A stretch of 64,000 nt of DNA from SIG437 sp045648985 (lineage in GTDB: Bacteria; Bacillota; Clostridia; UBA1381; UBA9506): positions 1 to 64,000 of the forward strand of contig JAZROZ010000004.1 of the NCBI GenBank assembly GCA_045648985.1, written 5' to 3'. Within the stretch, counting starts at the first letter, position 1, and each line of letters starts with the position of its first letter. Position numbers and translations under genes: made by a program. The notes under the pieces were generated by a model that was not told the origin of the DNA, did not search any database, and saw only the letters and a list, made by a program, of their open reading frames with translations. Below are positions 49,767 to 57,937 of this stretch, piece after piece.

Positions 49767-50945
49767 ATGAAATATTACAACGTAAAGTCAGCTGATGGCA
49801 ATATTGCCGTTGATGATACTATTTTAGTTAAAGATATGCCCGCTAACGCAGGCTCTAAGATATTGGATGGATTTAAGCCATTGTTTAGTGCCGAGGCTGT
49901 CACCCGTCTTGAAAACAAAGGCTACAAAATAGCCGGTAAAACCCACGTGGGTGAATTTGGTCTTGACCTTTTGGGTGAATTTTCCCACTATGTGCAAAAT
50001 GAAGACGTATTAAAAGGTGCTGCCGCAGAACTGGTGGCAAGCGGCGATGTTAAAGCAGCTTTAGGCGTGGATATGAACGGCACAACAAGACGTGCCGCTG
50101 CAATTTCCGGTATCGACTTTTTAAAACCCACGTATGGTACTGTTTCACGCTATGGCGTTATTTCCTGTGCCGCATCAGGCGAGCAAATCGGTGTATATGC
50201 ACAAAACGTGCAGGGCATCTGTGAGATTATGGATGTAATTGCAGGTCATGATGAAAAAGACGGAACTTCACTTAAAAATGATACCTATGATTATTCGATT
50301 TCTGAGGTTTCAGGCAAAAAAGTATGCATCATAAAAGAACTGCTTAATAAAGCTGATGACGAAACAAAAGCACGTATTCTTGCTTTTGCTGAAAATCTTC
50401 GTGCCGGTGGCGTGACTGTCTTCGAAGTATCATTTGATATTTTTGATACAGCAAACACGGCATGGCAGATTTTAATGACTGCTGAAACCTGTAATAACAT
50501 CTCACGTTATGACGGTGTGAAATACGGTCATCGTGCTAAAGAATATAAAAATATTGATGAATTATATGTTAATTCCAGAACGGAAGGCTTTAACCTTTTG
50601 ACTAAGGCTGTTATCCTATACGGTTCCGATGTTCTTTCCAAAAACCGTTATGAAGCCTGCTACGACAAATCCTTAAAGGTTCGCCGCGTAATTGCAGAAA
50701 AGTTTGAAGCATTTATGGCAGATTATGATGCCATTTTAACACCGGTTTGCAGCAAGGCTGTGTATAAAGCATATGACATTTCCGATGCTTTTTCCAAGGT
50801 GTTTGAAGAAAGCGTATTTACGGCTTTAGCAAATCTCATCGGTATTCCCGCCCTGGTTTCAGGCGGCGTGCAGCTGATGGGTAGGCATTTTTCTGAAAGC
50901 ATGCTCCTTAGCCTTGCCGGCAGTGTTGAAAGGAAGGGTGAATGA
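49767..50945 (+). CDS. GatA-like amidase paralogue lacking the Ser catalytic residues
   Basis: A 392-residue relative of GatA (normal length about 485; the other GatA here has 485). From the ATG at 49767 it lacks about 80 N-terminal residues of GatA. Lys22 in LVKDM matches the triad Lys, but the GGSSGGS loop holding the cis-Ser is replaced by LKGAAA (about 82-87), and the nucleophile Ser in SDTGGS becomes Thr106 in VDMNGT. Later parts align well: FLKPTYGTVSRYGV, NISRYDGVKYGHRA and SGGVQLMGRHF. It keeps the GatA fold without obvious glutaminase chemistry. The frame is intact and overlaps gatB by 4 bp. Confidence 0.85.
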   Translation: MKYYNVKSADGNIAVDDTILVKDMPANAGSKILDGFKPLFSAEAVTRLENKGYKIAGKTHVGEFGLDLLGEFSHYVQNEDVLKGAAAELVASGDVKAALGVDMNGTTRRAAAISGIDFLKPTYGTVSRYGVISCAASGEQIGVYAQNVQGICEIMDVIAGHDEKDGTSLKNDTYDYSISEVSGKKVCIIKELLNKADDETKARILAFAENLRAGGVTVFEVSFDIFDTANTAWQILMTAETCNNISRYDGVKYGHRAKEYKNIDELYVNSRTEGFNLLTKAVILYGSDVLSKNRYEACYDKSLKVRRVIAEKFEAFMADYDAILTPVCSKAVYKAYDISDAFSKVFEESVFTALANLIGIPALVSGGVQLMGRHFSESMLLSLAGSVERKGE

Positions 50946-52366
50946 TTATGAATTATGAATTAGTCATCGGTCTTGAAACTCACGTTGAGCTTAGCACCGA
51001 ATCAAAAATTTTCTGCTCTTGTGGCGGTCATTCTTCTCCAAAAGAGGCAAACGACTGTGTATGCCCTGCCTGCAGCGGTATGCCCGGTATGCTTCCCATT
51101 ATGAACAAACGTGTTGTGGAGCTTGCCGTTACGGCAGGTTTAATGTTAAACTGCGAAATTAATAAATATACCACCTTTGACAAAAAGAATTATTATTACC
51201 CTGACCTGCCCTGTGCATATCAGATTACGCAGTTAAATCACCCTATCTGTACTAACGGCTGTGTAACATTAAAAACCTCAGAAGGCAGCCGTGACATTCG
51301 TATTAAGCAGATTCATATGGAAGAAGATGCAGGAAAGCTGGTACATGGCGGTAAATATTCTTATGTTGACTTTAACCGTACCAGCGTGCCTTTAATTGAG
51401 ATTGTTACTCAGCCTGATTTCAGAAGTGCCGAAGAGGTTGTAACATACTTAAATAAGTTAAAATCTATGTTCCGTTCAGGCGGTATTTCCGAATGCGAAG
51501 AAGGTGCTATGCGTTGTGACGTTAACATTTCCGTTCGTCCTGAGGGTAGCGATGAGTTTGGTGTTCGTACCGAAATTAAGAATATGAGTTCTTTTGAAGC
51601 AATTGAACGCGCTATACGCTATGAAGCACAACGTCATATTGATGCTCTTACATTTGAAACTGAAGAGCTTGTGCAGGAAACAAGACGATTTGACGATGTC
51701 AGCGGAAAAACCTTTGCTATGCGTAACAAAGAAACAGAAGCAGATTACCGCTATTTCCCCGATGCTAACTTAATGCCAATTATCATTGATGATGAATGGC
51801 TTGAAGAAATTAAGGCAAATAAGCCTGCCGCAGTTGATGAAAAGGCTGAAGATTATCGATTAGCAGGCATTTCCGACAAGGAAATTGATATGCTTATCTC
51901 TAATCACAAAATCAGCAAGCTGCTTGACGATATCGTGGAAATGGGATGCAAGGCAAAAGATGCTGCTACGTGGATTTTAACCGATTGTGCAGGTATTTTG
52001 CGTAAAGACGGCAAAACCCTGAACGATTTGGATATCCCCGCCCAAAAGCTTTTTGCTATCACAAAAATGGTAAATAATGGTGACATCAACCGTATCTCCG
52101 GCAAAAAAATATTAATTGCCGTGATTGAAGATGATGTTGACCCCGTTGCATTCTGCAAGGAAAACGGGTTAGACAAGAAGTTTGATGTATCTGCTATAAA
52201 GGCTGTGATTGATAAGGCAATCGCCGAAAATCCGCAATCTGTAAAGGATTACAAAAATGGTAAGGTTAAAGCGGTGCAGGCTCTGTTCGGTGCTTGTATG
52301 AAAGAATTAAAAGGCGCCGGCGACCCCGCTGTAATTAAAACCTTGTTAGAAGAAAAACTGAAATAA
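50942..52366 (+). CDS. gatB: GatB, second copy (aspS-linked)
   Basis: A 474-residue B subunit of tRNA-dependent amidotransferase, which phosphorylates Asp- or Glu-tRNA and transfers ammonia. The start may be this ATG or the one 6 bp on, giving MNYELVIGLETHVEL. The zinc Cys residues (CSC...CVCPAC), HMEEDAGKLVHG, RTSVPLIEIVTQPD and MRCDVNISVRP are conserved, as is the YqeY-like tail domain. It differs much in sequence from the other GatB at 57938 but keeps active-site blocks, in contrast to its GatA-like partner. Confidence 0.93.
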   Translation: MIMNYELVIGLETHVELSTESKIFCSCGGHSSPKEANDCVCPACSGMPGMLPIMNKRVVELAVTAGLMLNCEINKYTTFDKKNYYYPDLPCAYQITQLNHPICTNGCVTLKTSEGSRDIRIKQIHMEEDAGKLVHGGKYSYVDFNRTSVPLIEIVTQPDFRSAEEVVTYLNKLKSMFRSGGISECEEGAMRCDVNISVRPEGSDEFGVRTEIKNMSSFEAIERAIRYEAQRHIDALTFETEELVQETRRFDDVSGKTFAMRNKETEADYRYFPDANLMPIIIDDEWLEEIKANKPAAVDEKAEDYRLAGISDKEIDMLISNHKISKLLDDIVEMGCKAKDAATWILTDCAGILRKDGKTLNDLDIPAQKLFAITKMVNNGDINRISGKKILIAVIEDDVDPVAFCKENGLDKKFDVSAIKAVIDKAIAENPQSVKDYKNGKVKAVQALFGACMKELKGAGDPAVIKTLLEEKLK

Positions 52367-52386
52367 TACACTTTAAATAATAAAAA

Positions 52387-52415
52387 ATGTACTATCTAAC
52401 GATAGTACATTTTTT
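52387..52415. terminator. Bidirectional terminator between the second gatB and tRNA-Ser
   Basis: ATGTACTATC, TAAC, GATAGTACAT with A-run and T-run at the two sides, 20 bp after the gatB stop and directly next to the tRNA CCA end. Confidence 0.88.
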
Positions 52416-52507
52416 TGGCGGAGAGAGAGGGATTCGAACCCTCGGAGCGCTATTAACACTCACACGATTTCCAATCGTGCGCCTTAGGCCAGCTCAGCCA
52501 TCTCTCC
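52416..52507 (-). tRNA. tRNA-Ser (GGA)
   Basis: On the - strand the acceptor GGAGAGA pairs with TCTCTCC, followed by discriminator G and encoded CCA. The anticodon arm is CACGATT-GGA-AATCGTG (anticodon GGA), there is a long variable arm typical of class II tRNA, and the T loop is GGTTCGAATCC. The size of 92 nt with CCA fits tRNA-Ser. Confidence 0.96.
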
Positions 52508-52608
52508 AAAATATCAAATTTTCTGCGACTAGATTATTATAGCATAAACAAACAGAAAATTCAATATAAATATCAAAAATATTTTACTCTTTATGAGTTG
52601 TTTTCGGA

Positions 52609-52782
52609 CTATTCTTCGTTTTCCCTGAAAAATTCTTCAATAATACTTATAACTATATTATTAAAGCTCGTTTCGTGCTTTTTTGCAAGATTACTCACTT
52701 TCTCCGAAAGCTCATCAGTAATATATAATGTTTTATAGCCAGCCTTAACTTTCTTTTTTGTATCTTTAGGAACAAATGCCAT
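52609..52782 (-). CDS. Small ribbon-helix-helix-like protein
   Basis: A 57-residue protein from the ATG behind GAGGATGATTA. A basic start (AFVPKDTKKKVKAGY) leads to a KTLYITDELSEKVSNLAKKHETSFNNIVISIIEEFF pattern, i.e. one strand and two helices as in Arc/MetJ-type DNA-binding proteins. No partner toxin gene is adjacent. Possibly a small transcription regulator of an accessory locus. Confidence 0.6.
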   Translation of the reverse strand: MAFVPKDTKKKVKAGYKTLYITDELSEKVSNLAKKHETSFNNIVISIIEEFFRENEE

Positions 52783-52841
52783 ATTAATCATCCTCACAAT
52801 ATTTTATAATTCTATTGTAAAATATTAAAAAGTTAGATTTT

Positions 52842-53087
52842 TTACTCTTTGCCGTCAATCAGATAGTCATAGCTTACATTAAAAATTTGCTTTAATGCGC
52901 TAAGCTCAAAGTCTGATACATATCTTTTATTTGTTTCTATTCGCGTTATGACATTTTTATCCATGTCAATACCTATAAGTTGAAGTTCTCTTGCTAAGTC
53001 TCTCTGTGACAGATTTTTCTGATTACGTAAAACTTTTAATCTCTCACCTATAAGATTTTTACCATTTGCATCAGTTCTTTGTTTCAT
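52842..53087 (-). CDS. Small XRE-family regulator
   Basis: An 81-residue protein that is little more than an HTH: IGERLKVLRNQKNLSQRDLARELQLIGIDMDKNVITRIETNKRYVSDFELSALKQIF. This Cro/C1-like fold with a KNVITRIE recognition helix is common in clostridial accessory DNA. It lies divergent to the unknown gene at 53198, separated by about 110 bp with a promoter between them. Confidence 0.85.
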   Translation of the reverse strand: MKQRTDANGKNLIGERLKVLRNQKNLSQRDLARELQLIGIDMDKNVITRIETNKRYVSDFELSALKQIFNVSYDYLIDGKE

Positions 53088-53133
53088 TAAAACCACCACA
53101 CAATAATTTGTCTCATTTTTTACACTTTATGTA

Positions 53134-53162
53134 TTGATTTTACTATATTATTATGATATAAT
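53134..53162 (+). promoter_or_regulatory. Promoter of the small gene at 53198
   Basis: TTGATT (53134-53139), 17 bp, TATAAT (53157-53162). It lies between the XRE gene and the small + strand gene and may be that regulator's target. Confidence 0.75.
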
Positions 53163-53197
53163 CGGTTGTAAAAGTGATACAAAAAAAGGAGGAACGG

Positions 53198-53443
53198 GTG
53201 ATTAATATGGATATAAGACTTGAAATGTTTTCAAAAGCGGTAGCAGACAGCATAAATGCGTATTTAACTTATACAGAACTTGATATAAATAATGTTGTAT
53301 ATACTTTTTCAACTGCTATATTAGAAGAAATAAAATATGTGATTTGTAATATGGAAATAGAAGATGATTTTGATGTGGTGGAAAAGATTGTTTGTATTTT
53401 TGAAAAGTATAATATAGATGCAGGCGGAAGACATAATTTTTGA
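53198..53443 (+). CDS. Small protein of unknown function
   Basis: An 81-residue protein starting at the GTG 5 bp behind AGGAGG (ATG at 53207 is the alternative). Largely helical and acidic (LEMFSKAVADSINAYLTYTE and EEIKYVICNMEIEDDFDVVE). No membrane segment, no recognised domain. Probably controlled by the divergent XRE gene. Confidence 0.6.
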   Translation: MINMDIRLEMFSKAVADSINAYLTYTELDINNVVYTFSTAILEEIKYVICNMEIEDDFDVVEKIVCIFEKYNIDAGGRHNF

Positions 53444-53450
53444 CAAAATA

Positions 53451-53478
53451 AAAAAACGCATCAATGATGCGTTTTTTT
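53451..53478. terminator. Terminator shared by the small gene and hup
   Basis: AAAAAACGCAT/ATGCGTTTTTT with a 5-nt loop, 8 bp past the + strand gene and 22 bp past hup. Confidence 0.85.
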
Positions 53479-53500
53479 ATTTAAATACTATTACTATTTC

Positions 53501-53779
53501 TTATTTACCAGCAACGAAATCTTTTAAAGCTTTACCAGCTTTGAAAGCAGGAACTGTTGTTGCAGGAATTTTGATTGTAGCTTTTGTCTGTGGGTTTTTA
53601 CCTTCTCTAGCAGCTCTTTTTCTAGCTTCGAATGTACCAAAGCCAACTAACTGAACTTTGTCACCCTTCTTTAATGTCTCGCTAACAGTGTCAACTAAAG
53701 CACCTAAAACTCTTTCTGCGTCTTTTTTTGTTACATCAGCTTTTTCAGCTAAGATTGCAACTAATTCAGCCTTATTCAT
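53501..53779 (-). CDS. hup: DNA-binding protein HU
   Basis: A 92-residue histone-like protein: MNKAELVAILAEKADVTKKDAERVL..., VQLVGFGTFEARKRAAREGKNPQT with the Pro-tipped arm, and PAFKAGKALKDFVAGK. It bends and compacts DNA as a dimer. GGAGGA precedes the start. Confidence 0.97.
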   Translation of the reverse strand: MNKAELVAILAEKADVTKKDAERVLGALVDTVSETLKKGDKVQLVGFGTFEARKRAAREGKNPQTKATIKIPATTVPAFKAGKALKDFVAGK

Positions 53780-53844
53780 TTTTCTTCCTCCTATAATAAA
53801 ATTTTTATAAAATATTTATACAGCATTTGATTGCTATATTAGAC

Positions 53845-54633
53845 TTAGTTATGTTTGACCTTGTCCCAGATTTCGTCAAGCTCTGAAAGTGTCAATTCTT
53901 TCATGTCTTTCCCCTGTTTTATCACTTCATCCTCAACTGACGAAAATCTTTTAATAAACTTCTGGGTTGATTTTCTTAGTGCCTGCTCTGCATCAACACC
54001 CAAAAGTCTTGACACATTTACAGCTGAAAACAAAAGGTCACCGATTTCTTCTTCGATTTTATCCTGAGTGTTTTGCGCGATTGCTTCTTTGATTTCTTCT
54101 GCTTCTTCGCTCACCTTTAAAAGCGCATCCTCTGCTCCGTCCCAGTCCATACCTGCTTTAGACGCCTTTTTTTGCACTTTCTGTGCATATATGAGTGCCG
54201 GCAGATACCTGCAGACATCGTTAAGAGCATCCGTATACGATGAAAGGCCTTTTTCGATGGTTTTATTCTTCTCCCACGTATCAAGCACTTCGCTTGCAGT
54301 ATCAGCTTTGTCCGTGCCAAAAATGTGAGTGTGGCGTGATATCATTTTCTCAGAAACAAGATTGATTACGTCCTGAATTGAAAACGTGCCCTCTTCTTGT
54401 CCAATCCTTGAATGAAAAACAACCTGAAGCAATACATCGCCAAGCTCATCGGCGAATTTCATCTTATCTCCCGAGTCTAAAGCTTCAACCGCTTCATATG
54501 CTTCTTCGATAAGATTTTGCTTGATTGAGTCGTGAGTTTGTTCTCTGTCCCATGGACAGCCCCCTTCACTCCTCAACGCTTTTATTATACCATTAAATTC
54601 CTCAAATGTGAAGTCTTTTTTTTCATTTTTCAT
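53845..54633 (-). CDS. mazG: Nucleoside triphosphate pyrophosphohydrolase MazG
   Basis: A 262-residue all-helical house-cleaning NTPase, with two MazG domains. The first is full (GGCPWDREQTHDSIKQNLIEEAYE, ELGDVLLQVVFHSRI) with the EExxE...ExxD metal site, the second at about residues 150-240 (EAEEIKEAI...EEIGDLLFSAVNVSRL). The start is the second Met behind AAAAGG. Downstream of spoVB. Confidence 0.93.
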   Translation of the reverse strand: MKNEKKDFTFEEFNGIIKALRSEGGCPWDREQTHDSIKQNLIEEAYEAVEALDSGDKMKFADELGDVLLQVVFHSRIGQEEGTFSIQDVINLVSEKMISRHTHIFGTDKADTASEVLDTWEKNKTIEKGLSSYTDALNDVCRYLPALIYAQKVQKKASKAGMDWDGAEDALLKVSEEAEEIKEAIAQNTQDKIEEEIGDLLFSAVNVSRLLGVDAEQALRKSTQKFIKRFSSVEDEVIKQGKDMKELTLSELDEIWDKVKHN

Positions 54634-54690
54634 AAGTTTTTCCTTTTTTTTTCTAATTTTTTTACATTTTTTGCCTTTTATTTCCATATT

Positions 54691-56454
54691 CTAGGAGATG
54701 AGTTTACAGATTGTTAACAATTTATATAACTTTTCACCTTTTGGCATCATTAAAATATCCTCTTTTTTAATGGCTTTTACCAAAAAAATCATTATCATAT
54801 ACACCAAAACTGCAACTGAAATTGCTGCGCCGAGTGCTATGATTGTCTTAAATCTTTCTCCTGATAGGACAGGTGTGATTGGTGCGTTTTCTTCTATAAA
54901 TTTAAGTGTCAGTGCTAAAGGAAAACGAGGCGCACCGACTACCCCTGCCGCTATGTTATATGTGTAGAAAGCGGACACTCCCATCACGATTGATGAGATT
55001 ACGGGTTTTATTAAATTGTCCATAAATGAAAGCTTTGGATTGATTACTTTCTTTATTGCCAAAATATTAAGGGTTGCGATTGTCAGATAGCACAAAAGCG
55101 TGCTTATTGGCGCGCCGCCTATGTTTATTACATCTTTTCCTATCAATATATAGTTTGTTACAATCTTAACTATACCGCCTGCTGCCATATTGTATACAGG
55201 CATCATTACGTTTCCCGTCGCCTGAAGTATTGCAGTTGTGACAGAAACTAAGCACACAAAGATTACGGCAAACGCTAAGATAAAAAGCATATGCTGTGAG
55301 CGGATGTTGTTATACACCACAAGCAGTATCGGTGATGACAACACAGAAAGTCCCACTGCGCACGGCATTGAAAAGAGTGTTGTGATACGGAGGGTTGATT
55401 CTGTGAGCTTTTGTGCTTCTTTATAGTTTTTAATGGCAAATGCGCCTGATATTGCAGGTACGATGCTCATTGAAAGTGCTGTGACGATTGTCGGCGGCAG
55501 GTTGAACATCGGTATTGCAAAGCCTGAATATGCACCGTAGAGGATTTCTGACGGCTTTTGTGCTATGAGCTTACCTATGGTTACAACTGATGCATCGAGG
55601 CCGTAGTATTCTGTGAGTGTTGTAAATATCTCTTGTGTTACTAAAATTGTCTGCAATCTTTTTCTTATCATCATCATATCAATCACGTTTGTGACAGATG
55701 ATACTGCCGCGCCGATTGTTATCGGTATTGCAATTTTTAAGAGAAGAACAAATATTGCTTTTGTGCTTCTTATTTCATAGCTTTGCGTGATTGTAGTGGC
55801 TTTTAGTTTGTTTTTATTTACGATATATGCGCCTATCATGAAAAGTCCTGCAAAGAACGTTCCTGCAGTTACACCTAAAACTGCGCCGCATGATGCTGCG
55901 ACTATTCCAGACGGCATTAAAAAATATGCAAGCACCAAGCCGATTAAGAGCTTGCCAAGTGCTTCTATTACTTCCGATATTGCAGTGGGCACCATATTGG
56001 ACATACCTTGAAAATATCCACGAAATGACGAAAGTACTGCTACGAAGAATATTGCAGGCGAGATTGCAATTATGCCAAGATAGGACCCCTCACTCCCAGC
56101 AGAAAGTGAAAATGTTTTCGCACCGAAAAACAGTATCACCGCGCCGATTATTCCAAGCATTGATAAAAGCGATACTGCCGCTTTGAATATTTTATTAACT
56201 TCCTTGTGGTTTCCTTTAGCGATGCTCTCTGACACCATTTTTGAAACTGCAACAGGAAGTCCTGCAGTTGCAATCACGAAAAGCACCGTATAGAAGTTAT
56301 ACGCCGTGCTAAAGAGCGCCATTCCCTCTTCTTTAAGTATATTTGCAAGCGGAATTTTAAAGAGCGCACCTATTACCTTTACGACTATATTTGCAAAAAT
56401 GAGTGTAGCAGCTCCCTCTAAATATGTCTGTTTTTTCAGTTTCAAAAGCTTCAT
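54691..56454 (-). CDS. spoVB: SpoVB/MurJ-like lipid flippase (polysaccharide biosynthesis family)
   Basis: A 587-residue MOP-superfamily protein with about 14 membrane segments, close in pattern to SpoVB and related stage V sporulation flippases: QTYLEGAATLIFANIVVKVI start, VATAGLPVAVSKMVSE, SSFRGYFQGMSNMVPTAISE. Family knowledge: export of lipid-linked precursors for spore cortex peptidoglycan or wall polymers. A longer middle loop (about residues 265-310, LQTILVTQEIFTTLTEYYG) is visible. Downstream of mnmE. Confidence 0.82.
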   Translation of the reverse strand: MKLLKLKKQTYLEGAATLIFANIVVKVIGALFKIPLANILKEEGMALFSTAYNFYTVLFVIATAGLPVAVSKMVSESIAKGNHKEVNKIFKAAVSLLSMLGIIGAVILFFGAKTFSLSAGSEGSYLGIIAISPAIFFVAVLSSFRGYFQGMSNMVPTAISEVIEALGKLLIGLVLAYFLMPSGIVAASCGAVLGVTAGTFFAGLFMIGAYIVNKNKLKATTITQSYEIRSTKAIFVLLLKIAIPITIGAAVSSVTNVIDMMMIRKRLQTILVTQEIFTTLTEYYGLDASVVTIGKLIAQKPSEILYGAYSGFAIPMFNLPPTIVTALSMSIVPAISGAFAIKNYKEAQKLTESTLRITTLFSMPCAVGLSVLSSPILLVVYNNIRSQHMLFILAFAVIFVCLVSVTTAILQATGNVMMPVYNMAAGGIVKIVTNYILIGKDVINIGGAPISTLLCYLTIATLNILAIKKVINPKLSFMDNLIKPVISSIVMGVSAFYTYNIAAGVVGAPRFPLALTLKFIEENAPITPVLSGERFKTIIALGAAISVAVLVYMIMIFLVKAIKKEDILMMPKGEKLYKLLTICKLIS

Positions 56455-56506
56455 CTCCTAACTGGCCATATATATAAAATCTATTTCACAATTTCTTTGC
56501 ATATAC

Positions 56507-57871
56507 TTATTTTCCCAAACAAAACTTTGAGAAAATTCTGTCAACGACATCTTCTGACACCGCTATGCCTGTCAGCTCGCCGAGAGCTTGGGCTGCCGCT
56601 CTTAAATCTATTGATATGAAATCGTCGGGCATTACGCCTAAGTTTGATTTTGCCGAATCAATAAATTCTTTAGCTCGCACGAGTGATTCTTTTTGTGCTG
56701 CTTTTGTGATGATTGGCATATCTGATTTTGAGATTTCGCCGACATCAAACATTTCTTCTATTTTCTCTAAAAGCTTTGATACTCCATCGCCTGTTTTGGC
56801 TGATATATACACCGTTTCAAAGCTACGGGCAAATTCTATTTCTTTTTTATCACCGCTATCGGTTTTATTTACAACAAGAATTACTTTCTTGCCGCCCAGC
56901 ATATTTTTAATTTCTTCGTCTTGTTCTGTTATTCCCGTTGTCATATCGGTCATAAATAGTACAAGCTCTGCGCTTTTTATGTATTCCTTTGATTTTTCTA
57001 TTCCGAGCGTTTCGATTTTATCATCTGTTTCTCTTATACCTGCTGTGTCAAAGATGTTAAGCGATATTTTGCCGAGTGACACAGTTTCTTCTATTACGTC
57101 ACGTGTTGTGCCCGGAGTGTCTGTGACTATTGCTCTTTCTGACAAAAGTATTGCATTTAATAGCGATGATTTTCCTACGTTTGGTTTTCCTATGATTACT
57201 GTATCTACTCCGTCTTTTATCAGTTTTCCACGTTTTGCCGTTTTAATTAATTCTTCTAATTCTTCTGATGCACAATTCAGACGGTTTTCAATTTCTTCAA
57301 ATGTTATCTTTTCGAAGTCTTCTTCGGGAAAATCCGATACTGCATCAATTTCTGCTATTATATCTGTTATACTGCCACGTAATTCGTTGATTTTATCTGA
57401 TAGCTTTCCCTGCAAATGAGTAAGAGCTAAGCTTGCCGCAGACTCATTTGTAGCATTGATTAAATCTATTACTGCCTCTGCCTCTGCCATATCAAGTCTT
57501 CCGTTTAGAAAGGCTCGTTTTGTAAACTCACCGGGGCCGGCAAGCCTCGCTCCGTTTTTTATGATAATATCCAAGATACGTCTTGTTACAAAAATACCGC
57601 CATGGCAGGAGATTTCGACTGTATTTTCGCTCGTGAAACTTTTTGGTGCTCTCATTACCGTGCACAAAACCTCGTCTAAAAGCTCTTCTCCGTCATAGAT
57701 ATATCCAAACAGGGCTGTGTGCGTTTTAGCATCAGCTAGTTTTTTATCCTTTGGACTTTTAAAAATTTTATCACATATTAAAAAGCTATCATTACCGCTA
57801 ACTCTTATTACGGCTATTCCGCCTGTGCCTATTGGTGTTGCGATTGCCGCTATTGTGTCGCTTGAATACAT
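56507..57871 (-). CDS. mnmE: tRNA modification GTPase MnmE
   Basis: A 454-residue GTPase which with MnmG forms 5-carboxymethylaminomethyluridine at tRNA U34. The N-terminal folate-binding domain has DTIAAIATPIGTGGIAVIRVSG and GEFTKRAFLNGRLDMAEAEA; the inserted G domain has GKPNVGKSSLLNA, DTPGTTRD and NKTD; the C-terminus ends in the conserved FCLGK. Separated from the gatCAB genes by 66 bp with a GGAGATGT/ACATCTCC hairpin (57895-57926). Confidence 0.97.
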   Translation of the reverse strand: MYSSDTIAAIATPIGTGGIAVIRVSGNDSFLICDKIFKSPKDKKLADAKTHTALFGYIYDGEELLDEVLCTVMRAPKSFTSENTVEISCHGGIFVTRRILDIIIKNGARLAGPGEFTKRAFLNGRLDMAEAEAVIDLINATNESAASLALTHLQGKLSDKINELRGSITDIIAEIDAVSDFPEEDFEKITFEEIENRLNCASEELEELIKTAKRGKLIKDGVDTVIIGKPNVGKSSLLNAILLSERAIVTDTPGTTRDVIEETVSLGKISLNIFDTAGIRETDDKIETLGIEKSKEYIKSAELVLFMTDMTTGITEQDEEIKNMLGGKKVILVVNKTDSGDKKEIEFARSFETVYISAKTGDGVSKLLEKIEEMFDVGEISKSDMPIITKAAQKESLVRAKEFIDSAKSNLGVMPDDFISIDLRAAAQALGELTGIAVSEDVVDRIFSKFCLGK

Positions 57872-57937
57872 AAAATCACCTTGAAATCATAATTGGAGAT
57901 GTCAAAAATAAATTTTTAACATCTCCTTATCTATTTT

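Noticed and set aside
49767..50945. Calling the GatA-like gene a pseudogene
   Set aside because: The frame is intact, it overlaps gatB by 4 bp with a good ribosome site, and sequence outside the active site is well conserved, which argues for selection on a changed function.
57895..57926. Terminator between gatB and mnmE
   Set aside because: The GGAGATGT/ACATCTCC hairpin has a long AT loop and no T-run, so termination there is doubtful; it is mentioned only under mnmE.
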